Positions 1-6,481 of a stretch of 12,438 nucleotides of DNA are shown piece after piece. The notes beneath the pieces are model-generated. The model had not been told where the DNA came from, searched no databases, and was given only the letters and a program-made list of their open reading frames with translations. The DNA lies in contig CANHFN010000016.1 of the NCBI GenBank assembly GCA_947459935.1, positions 1 to 12,438 on the forward strand. Direction: 5' to 3'. Source of the DNA: Actinomycetota bacterium (GTDB lineage: Bacteria; Actinomycetota; Actinomycetes; Nanopelagicales; Nanopelagicaceae). The translations under genes and the position numbers were made by a program. Positions within the stretch are counted from its first letter, which is position 1. Every line of letters begins with the position of its first letter.

Positions 1-890
1 AAGTAGCCAAGCTCTTGGCCGCCGACTGGATAGAGCGGACGGAAGATAACGACCTTTTTGTGAAGACGCTTTTCCATCACCGCTTCCAAACCGGCACATA
101 ATGCAAGAGCTGACTTTCCAGTTCCGGCCCTGCCACCTAAGGAAACAATTCCGATGGACTCATCCAGCAGAAAATCAAGTGCAATTCGTTGCTCGGCGCT
201 TCGGCCATGTAATCCAAATGCCTGGCGATCGCCGCGAACTAACTTCAACCGTTTATCAGCAGAGACTCGGGCGAGTGCGCTTCCCTTTTCAGAGTGAAGA
301 ACGATGCCGGTGTGAACAGGAAGTTGGTGGGCAGATTCATGATCTGCAAAATCACTGGCATATAGATCATCAATCACGCTGTGGCTGACATCGATCTCTT
401 CGATTCCAGTCCAGCCGCTATTGGAAACGAGTTCGGCTAAATACTCCTGGGCTTCAACGCCAACAGATGAGGCCTTAACTCGAAGTGGCAGATCCTTAGT
501 CACAAGAACTACGTCCTTGCCATCTGACATCAGGTTCTTTGAGATAGCCAGAATCCGAGAATCATTGGTGCCATCTCGCAAGAAGCCATGTGGCAAAGTG
601 GAAAGATCGGTGTGATTGAGTTCGACTGAAAGGGTGCCACCTTCTGGGGTAATTGTTAGCGCTTTATCAAGGCGGCCGTGGGTAACCCGCAAATCATCGA
701 GGGCTCTCAGGGCTGCTCTGGCAAAGTAACCCAGCTCTGGATGGTCTCTTTTGGTCTCTAACTCGCCAATTACTGCGATTGGAATAATGACTTCATGTTC
801 GGCAAATCTATAAAGCGCCCCGGGGTCTGCGAGCAAAACACTGGTATCTAAAACAAAGGTTTTCTTAGCTTTTTGACCTTTTGCAGCCAA
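1..890 (-). CDS. phoH: PhoH family protein with N-terminal PIN domain (3' end outside window)
   Basis: PIN-PhoH fusion: a PIN-type RNase domain followed by a PhoH-type P-loop ATPase, the arrangement of mycobacterial PhoH2, which has RNA helicase and RNase activity. The reverse strand reads open from 890 to base 1, about 296 codons. The N-terminus has the PIN core ([18 protein letters not shown], then an [18 protein letters not shown] stretch), and a Walker A motif GRAGTGKS lies near residues 253-260, followed by the family's [15 protein letters not shown] stretch. The C-terminal part with Walker B is beyond the edge. The start is TTG at 890-888: an in-frame TAG lies at 902-900 with no other start between, and AGGAG sits 6 nt upstream. 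It follows the cis-prenyltransferase on the same strand after a gap of about 120 bp, so it may be cotranscribed or have its own promoter. Likely cytosolic RNA metabolism; the identification is firm, the physiological role is not. Confidence 0.95.
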   Translation of the reverse strand, partial: MAAKGQKAKKTFVLDTSVLLADPGALYRFAEHEVIIPIAVIGELETKRDHPELGYFARAALRALDDLRVTHGRLDKALTITPEGGTLSVELNHTDLSTLPHGFLRDGTNDSRILAISKNLMSDGKDVVLVTKDLPLRVKASSVGVEAQEYLAELVSNSGWTGIEEIDVSHSVIDDLYASDFADHESAHQLPVHTGIVLHSEKGSALARVSADKRLKLVRGDRQAFGLHGRSAEQRIALDFLLDESIGIVSLGGRAGTGKSALALCAGLEAVMEKRLHKKVVIFRPLYPVGGQELGY

Positions 891-896
891 TGCTTG

Positions 897-901
897 CTCC
901 T
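897..901 (-). promoter_or_regulatory. Ribosome binding site of phoH
   Basis: AGGAG on the minus strand, 6 nt before the TTG at 890-888. It decides the start, because an in-frame TAG at 902-900 excludes any longer version. Confidence 0.75.
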
Positions 902-1010
902 AGATTTAATTGTTGTCGCAGGGTGTGCTTCGGACAAATAAAAGGTAGAACTCAGTTGTGGGATTTTTGTGCAGACACGCGATAGCCAAAAGTTAATTTT
1001 AGGGTGTGAT

Positions 1011-1787
1011 TTATGAACCGAATCGGCGCTTTCTCACAGAGTAAGAACGCAAGGCACGCAAGAAATCTACTCGACGAAAATCTGGCCAATAGGCCTCACA
1101 AAAATAGAATTCTGACAACGCACTTTGCCATAACAAGAAGCCGCCGAGTCTTTGTTCACCGGATGTGCGGATCAATAACTCAGGGTCTGGCTGGCCAGCG
1201 GTATATAAGAACTTAGAAATATCTTCGATGCTTAACTTGGCGGCAGCATCAGCAAGAGAATGGCCAGCGGCTACCTCTTCACCCATATAGCTCTTAACAG
1301 CATCAACGATTTCGCGGCGGCCTCCATAGCTAATGGCCACATTTACTTCAACGCCATCACTTCTAATTGGCTTCAGGGCAGCTAATTTTTCTGCCAACCA
1401 GTTTGGTAAGAGATCTAATGCGCCAACTGCTTTAATGTTCCAACGCCCGGTGGCAGCTAACTCATCCACGGTATTGCCAATTATTGTGAGCAGATCATCA
1501 ATCTCTTCTTGTGATCTTTTGAAATTATCAGTCGATAGCAACCAAAGAGTCACCACCTTCACATCAGAGTCTTCACACCACCCCAGGAACTCAATGATCT
1601 TGCTGGCACCTGCTTTGTGGCCATGGGGATCATTAACCGTTGGATTTGATTTGGCCCATCGTCGATTGCCATCCAGAATCACACCCACATGATGAGGTGT
1701 CTTTGAAAAATCTAAAGATCGAACTAAACGCCGCTCATAGAGTGGGTATAGCAGCGACTTTATGAATTTACGAATACTGGCGAACAA
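1011..1787 (-). CDS. uppS: Cis-prenyltransferase (isoprenyl diphosphate synthase, Rv1086-like)
   Basis: Condenses isopentenyl diphosphate onto an allylic diphosphate in the cis configuration, feeding polyprenyl phosphate carriers for cell envelope synthesis; peripheral to the membrane. Visible family motifs are the catalytic-Asp motif ILDGNRRWA (Asp39 from the chosen start), HGHKAGASKI, WLLSTDN, ISYGGRREIVDA, LYTAGQPDPELLIRTSGEQR and FLLWQSALSEFYF. From memory it resembles the mycobacterial short-chain Z-farnesyl diphosphate synthase Rv1086 more than classical UppS. A leucine (L83) stands where E. coli UppS has the small chain-length residue Ala69, so a short product is possible. The frame is open up to an ATG at 1832, but I prefer TTG at 1787, preceded by GGAG at 1798-1795 with a 7-nt spacer, giving 258 residues, the usual size. 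It overlaps the DUF3817 gene by 20 nt, suggesting translational coupling. Family certain; start and chain length inferred. Confidence 0.93.
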   Translation of the reverse strand: MFASIRKFIKSLLYPLYERRLVRSLDFSKTPHHVGVILDGNRRWAKSNPTVNDPHGHKAGASKIIEFLGWCEDSDVKVVTLWLLSTDNFKRSQEEIDDLLTIIGNTVDELAATGRWNIKAVGALDLLPNWLAEKLAALKPIRSDGVEVNVAISYGGRREIVDAVKSYMGEEVAAGHSLADAAAKLSIEDISKFLYTAGQPDPELLIRTSGEQRLGGFLLWQSALSEFYFCEAYWPDFRRVDFLRALRSYSVRKRRFGS

Positions 1788-2067
1788 CTCTGCGCTCCGC
1801 GGCAAATGATGCGATTGGCAAAGTGCCGGCAAGAATCAGCCAGAGCATCTTTTTAAAGTTCCACCGTGCTTTTGTGGCAAATTGAATGGCGGTCAGTACA
1901 TAGGCTGCATAAACCCAGCCATGGACAAAAGGAATCCATTCAACCTTGGACTTCCAGTCCTCATTATTAAACAAATATGCCACCGGCAGATCTACAAACC
2001 ACAACAGCAGTGACATGACACCGGCGACTAGCGCCATGACTCTAAATCTCTTGATAGCACCGCTCAT
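1768..2067 (-). CDS. DUF3817 domain integral membrane protein
   Basis: Small membrane protein of 99 residues with three hydrophobic segments, roughly residues 8-32, 49-63 and 73-90, and a conserved central stretch reading WIPFVHGWVYAAYV, which I recognise as DUF3817. No enzymatic function is established for the family. Its ATG shares the ATGA sequence with the stop codon of the SURF1 gene upstream, and its 3' end overlaps the start of the cis-prenyltransferase, so it sits inside a translationally coupled operon. In actinobacteria such proteins often lie near respiratory or envelope genes; nothing here shows a specific partner. Family assignment is good, function unknown. Confidence 0.85.
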   Translation of the reverse strand: MSGAIKRFRVMALVAGVMSLLLWFVDLPVAYLFNNEDWKSKVEWIPFVHGWVYAAYVLTAIQFATKARWNFKKMLWLILAGTLPIASFAAERRVVRQYS

Positions 2068-2774
2068 GGGGTAACTCTACGACGATAGAAGGGCAGATAG
2101 AGCACAACCCCTGCCATCAGCCACCAGATCACAACGTAGGAAAGGTGCTGCCAATACAGACCTGGGATTTTGGAGGTGAGCTTTTCAGGTGTGACTCTGG
2201 TGCGCTCAAGCGGTCCTGTTCGGATTGATTCTTTGCTAGCCACAACAAATCCGTCAAACAAATCCAGATCGGTAAGGGATGTAACTACTGCGCTATCTAG
2301 TCGGGATATGACCCCTGCGCTGTTTTCGGCACGATCTGCATATTGGCTTGCCACCAATAAACCTTCCACATCAATAATCATCGATTGCTGAATATCTGGA
2401 TTAAGTAAACGCTCTGACCATAATCCTCGAACAACCAAGATTGCCGATTGAGTGCCAACTTGTAAAAGTGCAACCTCCCAATCAGATTCCTCTCCATTGC
2501 CATCGACTTGATTAGGAGCTCTAAAGTTTGCGATGTAATACCCTGAAACAGAAACTGTTGTGTTTAACGCTGTTGGAGGTATTGGTTCACGAGGAGAAGT
2601 TACTGACTCTAGTGAAACAACATTGGTATCGATTGTTGTGGCGACTTTCAAACTCTCTTTTAGATCTGCAGCCCTTTGTAACTGCCAAAGCCCCAGTCCA
2701 ACAAACAAAGCGGCAATCAGTAAAACTGCAATGGATTGAAATGCCTTAGTAAGAAAATTACTTGGTTGAGTCAT
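2064..2774 (-). CDS. SURF1 family cytochrome c oxidase assembly protein
   Basis: SURF1 proteins help build the aa3-type cytochrome c oxidase, probably by handling heme a in the cytoplasmic membrane. The 236-residue product has the family's layout: an N-terminal membrane helix (about residues 12-30) running into GLGLWQLQRAADLK, an extracytoplasmic domain, and a C-terminal helix in the stretch beginning YWQHLSYVVIWWLMAG (residues 207-222) that ends in a basic FYRRR. His210 lies just before the second helix, as in other family members. The ATG at 2774 lies inside the end of the 44-codon gene upstream (17-nt overlap), and its own stop overlaps the DUF3817 start as ATGA. Its presence implies aerobic respiration with a heme-copper oxidase encoded elsewhere. 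Length and motifs are normal. Confidence 0.9.
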   Translation of the reverse strand: MTQPSNFLTKAFQSIAVLLIAALFVGLGLWQLQRAADLKESLKVATTIDTNVVSLESVTSPREPIPPTALNTTVSVSGYYIANFRAPNQVDGNGEESDWEVALLQVGTQSAILVVRGLWSERLLNPDIQQSMIIDVEGLLVASQYADRAENSAGVISRLDSAVVTSLTDLDLFDGFVVASKESIRTGPLERTRVTPEKLTSKIPGLYWQHLSYVVIWWLMAGVVLYLPFYRRRVTP

Positions 2775-2892
2775 CGCTTCGATCTACACCCATGAAACGC
2801 TTATAAAAACTTCGCATCAAAAGTGCAAAAGCAATGACCAGCACAGTAATGGTCAAGGAACCCGCAGCGCCCATATCAATGTCTTTAGTCAT
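2758..2892 (-). CDS. Small single-TM membrane protein, 44 residues, unrecognised
   Basis: A short open frame with ATG at 2892-2890 and TAA at 2760-2758. The product starts MTKDIDMGAAG, has one hydrophobic helix of about 15-20 residues (SLTITVLVIAFALLM, residues 12-26), a basic RSFYKRF stretch right after it and a polar end DRSDDSTK. By the positive-inside rule the C-terminus should face the cytoplasm. It overlaps the SURF1 start by 17 nt and fills the space between SURF1 and the divergent DUF4307 gene, so it is probably the first gene of the minus-strand operon. An in-frame extension of about 11 codons upstream is open but offers no standard start. I do not recognise the family. In mycobacteria a short conserved gene (Rv1083) lies after mca at the matching place, so it could be a remnant or relative of that. 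No ribosome binding site is visible. Confidence 0.6.
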   Translation of the reverse strand: MTKDIDMGAAGSLTITVLVIAFALLMRSFYKRFMGVDRSDDSTK

Positions 2893-2894
2893 GC

Positions 2895-2900
2895 CATAAT
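2895..2900 (+). promoter_or_regulatory. Candidate -10 box for leaderless DUF4307 transcript
   Basis: CATAAT, five of six matches to TATAAT, ends 6 nt before the ATG at 2907, which would put transcription start at or next to the A of the start codon. No Shine-Dalgarno sequence is present. No clear -35 box is seen. It lies within the 14 bp between the divergent genes. Confidence 0.5.
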
Positions 2901-2906
2901 CATCCC

Positions 2907-3296
2907 ATGCAATCGGCAGAGCCGTTTAACTACAACGAGCGTTACGGCCTTAAAAAGGGTCGTAGTTGGATTGCAGTTGCCCTCATCACCGCAGTCATTG
3001 GTGTTGGCTGGATTACTTGGGCAGGTTTGTATCACTCGAACCCTTCCCTACGAGTTCTCTTGATTTCCTTTACCGTCGATAGCGATCGAGCAGTGAGCGT
3101 TAGATATTCAGTTGATCGCGAAGATCCCAAGGCTGCAACAATCTGCACAGTAATTGCCCGTGATTTCTATAAGAATGTTGTTGGGCAAATAGATCAAGAA
3201 ATACCTGCTGGACAGGCAAAGGTTGAACTGGTCACTGTTGTCCCTACGCGTAGTCAGGCCGTTAATGCTGATGTCTCAAGTTGTCGGGCCAAGTAA
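2907..3296 (+). CDS. DUF4307 domain membrane protein
   Basis: A 129-residue protein with a short cytosolic N-terminus containing NERYGLKKGR, one membrane helix at about residues 21-43, and an extracytoplasmic domain of about 85 residues with two cysteines (in AATICTVIARD and near the C-terminus, SSCRAK) that could form a disulfide. This matches actinobacterial DUF4307 proteins, which in mycobacteria and streptomycetes sit beside greA and mca. Function is unknown. The ATG at 2907 is the only usable start: an in-frame TAG lies at 2886-2888 with no start codon between. greA follows after 22 nt on the same strand. The greA-DUF4307 pairing is conserved, but the mycothiol conjugate amidase gene mca, usual on the other side, is missing here. 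Confidence 0.85.
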   Translation: MQSAEPFNYNERYGLKKGRSWIAVALITAVIGVGWITWAGLYHSNPSLRVLLISFTVDSDRAVSVRYSVDREDPKAATICTVIARDFYKNVVGQIDQEIPAGQAKVELVTVVPTRSQAVNADVSSCRAK

Positions 3297-3304
3297 GTAA
3301 CCAG

Positions 3305-3310
3305 TACCTT
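3305..3310 (+). promoter_or_regulatory. Candidate -10 box for leaderless greA transcript
   Basis: TACCTT fits TANNNT and ends 8 nt before the greA ATG. The 18 bases between the in-frame TAA at 3298-3300 and the ATG contain no Shine-Dalgarno sequence, which favours leaderless translation. Readthrough from DUF4307 remains possible. Confidence 0.4.
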
Positions 3311-3318
3311 TACGCCTT

Positions 3319-3792
3319 ATGACACAGACATGGCTTACTCAAGAGGCAGCAGATCGCTTGCGTGCTGAGCTGACCCAACTTGAAGGCCCTGGTCGCAAAG
3401 AAGTCACTGCAAAAATTGAGGCAGCTCGCGCAGAAGGTGACTTAAAAGAAAACGGCGGATATCACGCAGCTCGTGATGAGCAAGGCAAGATGGAAGCGCG
3501 CATTCGTCAACTCAAGCAAATGCTGGAAAATGCTCATATCGGAACACCGCCAGTAAGTGCTGATGGAAAAGTTGGTGCCGGAATGGTTGTCACTGCGATT
3601 ATCGCCGGAGATGAGATGAAGTTTCTGATCGGTTCACGTGAAATTTCATCTGGAGATCTAGATGTCTATAGCGAAAAGTCGCCTCTTGGTGCTGCAGTCC
3701 TTAATCAAGAAATTGGTGCAAAGGTTTCTTACACAGCACCAAATGGTCGCGAAATCTCAGTTGAGATTTTAGCCGCCGAATTTTATGCCTAA
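3319..3792 (+). CDS. greA: Transcription elongation factor GreA
   Basis: GreA enters the RNA polymerase secondary channel and stimulates cleavage of the backtracked transcript so that stalled complexes resume. The 157-residue length is typical. Residues 1 to about 75 form the antiparallel coiled coil with the tip sequence EGDLKENGGYHAARDEQGKM, which keeps the two acidic residues Asp41 and Glu44 that hold the catalytic magnesium (numbering coincides with E. coli GreA). The rest is the FKBP-like C-terminal domain, including DEMKFLIGSREISSGDLDVYS and SPLGAAVL. The usual AE after KEN is GG here, a minor change. The start is fixed by an in-frame TAA at 3298-3300 with no other start codon. It is the last clear core gene before the accessory block. 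Confidence 0.97.
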   Translation: MTQTWLTQEAADRLRAELTQLEGPGRKEVTAKIEAARAEGDLKENGGYHAARDEQGKMEARIRQLKQMLENAHIGTPPVSADGKVGAGMVVTAIIAGDEMKFLIGSREISSGDLDVYSEKSPLGAAVLNQEIGAKVSYTAPNGREISVEILAAEFYA

Positions 3793-3794
3793 CT

Positions 3795-3800
3795 GATAAT
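3795..3800 (+). promoter_or_regulatory. Candidate -10 box upstream of GH125 gene
   Basis: GATAAT, preceded by ACT, lies 10 nt before the ATG at 3811; transcription would begin about 4 nt upstream of the start codon. The nearby AAAGAG is only 2 nt from the ATG, too close to serve as a ribosome binding site. Confidence 0.4.
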
Positions 3801-3810
3801 TCAAAGAGCT

Positions 3811-5028
3811 ATGAATCTAACAGCCAGAGAAGTATTCCCGGGACTCGAAGATTTGGTATCAGAATCTCGATTTAATCGGGTTTCCAAGTCTCTCACCTCC
3901 TTGTTTGATAAGAGTTTAACCCGACTTGAGAATGGTCGACCATTCATTATTACGGGCGACATCCCAGCGATGTGGTTACGCGATTCCACCTGGCAAGTAG
4001 CTCCGCTTCTAAATTCCAATCACCCCCAAGTAGTTAACCTACTTATCGAGTTGAGTAAGACCCAAGTAGAACTCTTTCTGATTGATCCCTATGCAAACGC
4101 ATTTAACCCTTCTCCGAGTGGAGAATGTTGGCATAGAGACTTTCTTGACCAATCGCCATGGGTTTTTGAAAGAAAATTTGAACTTGATTCATGGGCATCA
4201 GTTTTGTACTTGGCACGAATGATCATCGAGAAGTATGACCGATGGGATCATATTGATGAGAAATTCAATGATGCATTAGAAGTAATGTTGGATCTTGCAC
4301 AACGTGAACAGCGACATGATCCAGAAACCTATGTGTTTAAGCGGGACAATGGGGTGTCTCACGATTCACTCTCTCATGAAGGTCGTGGAGCCCCTACCGC
4401 TTACACTGGAATGATTTATTCTGCATTTCGTCCCAGTGATGATGCTTGTGTCTATGGATATTTAGTCCCCTCAAATTTCTTTTTTCTCAGTGAATTAGAA
4501 AATCTGAGTCAGAGATTAAAGACTCCAAAATCGGAATCTCTTGCTCGTGATATTCGAAGTGGTATAGAAAAGTTTGCAGTTATTGACAATCTATATGCAT
4601 ACGAAGTTGATGGGCTAGGGAATGCCTTGTTTATAGATGATGCAAACATTCCATCATTATTGAGTCTTCCATTATTGGCTGGTGCTTCACTTGATGTGGA
4701 TCTCTACAGAAATACGCGAGAATTCATTCTTAGCCAGGACAATCCATATTTTTTCTCTGGCATTAGAGCTTCTGGAGTTGGGTCTCAGCACACGCCAAAA
4801 AACCATGTCTGGCCCATTGCCATGTCAGTAGAAGCATTGACATCGCCATCGAGTGAAAAAAAGCTAAAGACGCTCGACATTCTTGAAACCACAGATGCGG
4901 GTACTGGCAATATGCATGAGGCATTTAATGTTGACCGCCCTGAGGAGTTTAGCCGAGCATGGTTTTCTTGGGCAGATATGACGTATGTTCAACTGGTGCT
5001 AGATAGCGTTGGATATCAAGCAAAATAA
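3811..5028 (+). CDS. Glycoside hydrolase family 125 (exo-alpha-1,6-mannosidase)
   Basis: GH125 enzymes remove terminal alpha-1,6-linked mannose with inversion and without metal. Diagnostic blocks are ITGDIPAMWLRDSTWQ (residues 47-62), ECWHRDFL (105-112), AYTGMIYSAFRPSDDACVYG (197-216), FIDDANIPSLLSLPLL (274-289), GSQHTPKNHVWPIAMS (324-339) and NMHEAFN (367-373). By family knowledge the acid is an aspartate in the FRPSDDAC block (Asp210 or Asp211) and the base a glutamate near the C-terminus, here most likely Glu370. At 405 residues it is near the usual length. No signal peptide is seen, so it should act in the cytosol on imported manno-oligosaccharides or on recycled glycans. It starts 18 nt after greA and ends with zero bases before the stop of the convergent P450 gene. 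A counted line (4501-4560) is 38% GC against 52% for one in greA (3361-3420), hinting at acquired or less constrained DNA. Confidence 0.92.
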   Translation: MNLTAREVFPGLEDLVSESRFNRVSKSLTSLFDKSLTRLENGRPFIITGDIPAMWLRDSTWQVAPLLNSNHPQVVNLLIELSKTQVELFLIDPYANAFNPSPSGECWHRDFLDQSPWVFERKFELDSWASVLYLARMIIEKYDRWDHIDEKFNDALEVMLDLAQREQRHDPETYVFKRDNGVSHDSLSHEGRGAPTAYTGMIYSAFRPSDDACVYGYLVPSNFFFLSELENLSQRLKTPKSESLARDIRSGIEKFAVIDNLYAYEVDGLGNALFIDDANIPSLLSLPLLAGASLDVDLYRNTREFILSQDNPYFFSGIRASGVGSQHTPKNHVWPIAMSVEALTSPSSEKKLKTLDILETTDAGTGNMHEAFNVDRPEEFSRAWFSWADMTYVQLVLDSVGYQAK

Positions 5029-6126
5029 CTAAGTTCTACTAATCCTTACCGATCCAAAATGATCAGGTACTTTCGCATACGGCACTTGATGGTAGCGAAT
5101 GTCCTGTGTTGTGACTTTCCAATTAAGCCCAGATTTCAAAATCACTTCTAGAAAGACTCTGGCCTCAATCTCTGCAATGTGATTACCCAGGCAGGTGTGG
5201 GGGCCAAATCCAAAGCTTAGGTGTGGATTTCGCCCACGATTGAAATCTATCTCAAAGGGATTTGTATAGACCGTTTCATCAAAGTTACCGGAAATAAAAC
5301 TCATTCCAACATATCTATCATCAGGCAGCTCTGTCGTTGAACTTTCTGGCACAACAGTTCTATTCATTGCTGGCAGCGGAGAAAGGAAGCGCAAAAACTC
5401 CTGAATTGCGGGTGCTATTAACTCTGGATTTGAGCGCAGTGATTCAAGGTCTTCAACTTTGTGGCCAAAATGCCACATGATTCCGGTGAAAAGCTTCACA
5501 ACGGTGTCGCGACCACCTGCCAACATCACGCCAGCAATACCTCGAAATTCAGCTGCAGATACTTGTTGTCCTTCAATTTCAAGATAGGCAATCTGACTCC
5601 AGATGTCATCTTTACTCTTTGTTAGCGCTTCTTCATAGATGGCATCAAGATAACGATGCAACACCTTGCCGTCGCGCTCTTCTGATTCAGCCGTCCAAAC
5701 ATCAGGTCCCCATGAAATCCATTCATCAACATCTTGCGGGCGGTTATAGATAACTCCGAGATTCTTCATTACTAAAGGCAAAGAAAGGTGTTGTCCAACT
5801 TCTAGATTCTCGTGCTTGAAAAAGTTAGTAATGAGATTTTCTGTATTTTCTCTAAATTGCGGAACGAGTAACTCAATTGTTGGCTTCACAAAGTATGGTG
5901 CTAATGCCACTCGATAGAGATGGTGTCTTGGAGGATCAACCTCAAGAGGTAGTTGGCGATAATCTCGAACATCAGAGTCGCCTTGTAGATCAGAAGAATA
6001 AGTCTGTGTGTCACGTAATGCTTCACGAACAGCTTTGTGGCCGACTATAGTTTTACTCGCTTTAGGATAGAAAACTGACACAGGTAGAGGGTAAATACCT
6101 TTTGCTCTATTTACAAGGAGAATCAT
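5029..6126 (-). CDS. Cytochrome P450
   Basis: Heme-thiolate monooxygenase, substrate unknown. Present are the heme loop FGFGPHTCLG (residues 305-314, axial ligand Cys312), the I-helix oxygen-activation motif AGGRDT (203-208), the EFLR form of the ExxR motif (243-246) and a C-helix-like DPPRHHLYR (64-72). At 365 residues it is short at the N-terminus compared with the usual 390-420, although the catalytic core looks complete. The ATG at 6126 overlaps the divergent ABM gene start by 2 nt and has no ribosome binding site. An alternative GTG at 6081, preceded at 6 nt by TACCCT (6093-6088), would give a leaderless gene of 350 residues and leave room for promoters. No ferredoxin or reductase gene lies nearby, so electrons must come from elsewhere. 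The neighbouring ABM monooxygenase may act in the same pathway. Family certain, start uncertain. Confidence 0.93.
   Translation of the reverse strand: MILLVNRAKGIYPLPVSVFYPKASKTIVGHKAVREALRDTQTYSSDLQGDSDVRDYRQLPLEVDPPRHHLYRVALAPYFVKPTIELLVPQFRENTENLITNFFKHENLEVGQHLSLPLVMKNLGVIYNRPQDVDEWISWGPDVWTAESEERDGKVLHRYLDAIYEEALTKSKDDIWSQIAYLEIEGQQVSAAEFRGIAGVMLAGGRDTVVKLFTGIMWHFGHKVEDLESLRSNPELIAPAIQEFLRFLSPLPAMNRTVVPESSTTELPDDRYVGMSFISGNFDETVYTNPFEIDFNRGRNPHLSFGFGPHTCLGNHIAEIEARVFLEVILKSGLNWKVTTQDIRYHQVPYAKVPDHFGSVRISRT
6088..6101. promoter_or_regulatory. Possible back-to-back -10 boxes between P450 and ABM genes
   Basis: On the minus strand TACCCT (6093-6088) ends 6 nt before the alternative P450 start GTG at 6081. 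On the plus strand TACCTT (6096-6101) lies upstream of the ABM ribosome binding site, with CTGACA at 6075-6080 as a poor -35 at a short 15-nt spacing. This is tentative and depends on the P450 starting at 6081. Confidence 0.3.
6115..6120 (+). promoter_or_regulatory. Ribosome binding site of ABM monooxygenase
   Basis: AAGGAG lies 4 nt before the ATG at 6125. It is one of the few strong Shine-Dalgarno sequences in the window and fixes this start. Confidence 0.75.
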
Positions 6127-6481
6127 GGGCAGCTTTCGTGCAGTAGCGGTGTTTCCTCACATTGATCCAGCTAATTTTGAGGAATTCTGTGCCCTGGCTT
6201 CACAAATGATGCAAGTAATTCGTAAACAGGATTCAATTCTGAGTTACGACATGTTTTTCAGCGACAACAACACTCGGTGCACGGTGCTAGAAGAGTTTGC
6301 TAGCCCAGAAGGTGTGTTTGAGCACGTGAAGGCAAATGCCGATTTGCTGGAGCAAATGACCAAATTAGGCGGCAAAATAGAGGGAAACATCTTTCCAATT
6401 GATCAAGAAGGTACTGCTCTAGATGAAATCAGGAGCAATTGGGACTCTAAATTCCACAATCACTTCCTTGGCAAGAATTAA
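6125..6481 (+). CDS. Antibiotic biosynthesis monooxygenase (ABM) domain protein
   Basis: A 118-residue protein with the dimeric ferredoxin-like fold of ABM-domain enzymes (YgiN, ActVA-Orf6 type), cofactor-free oxygenases acting on quinols or polyketide-like aromatics. Seen are the first strand FRAVAVFPHI, the helix ANFEEFCALASQMMQVIR, the strand ILSYDMFF and the typical TVLEEFASPEGVFEHV block, followed by a C-terminal extension of about 25 residues. ABM fits better than plain Dabb proteins, but the substrate cannot be read from sequence. It diverges from the P450 gene; the two may share a regulatory region and a pathway. Its stop codon shares the TTAA at 6478-6481 with the stop of the convergent ABC permease. 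Confidence 0.8.
   Translation: MGSFRAVAVFPHIDPANFEEFCALASQMMQVIRKQDSILSYDMFFSDNNTRCTVLEEFASPEGVFEHVKANADLLEQMTKLGGKIEGNIFPIDQEGTALDEIRSNWDSKFHNHFLGKN

Noticed and set aside
101..615. Two plus-strand open frames of 95 and 64 codons
   Set aside because: They lie opposite the well-supported phoH reading frame, have low-complexity composition and match no family.
986..1003. Imperfect hairpin CCAAAA/TTTTAGG just downstream of uppS
   Set aside because: AT-rich stem with a bulge and no following U-tract; too weak to call a terminator.
903..1010. Small gene or RNA between uppS and phoH
   Set aside because: No open frame with a start signal, no tRNA-like folding; only loose -35/-10 resemblances for phoH were seen.
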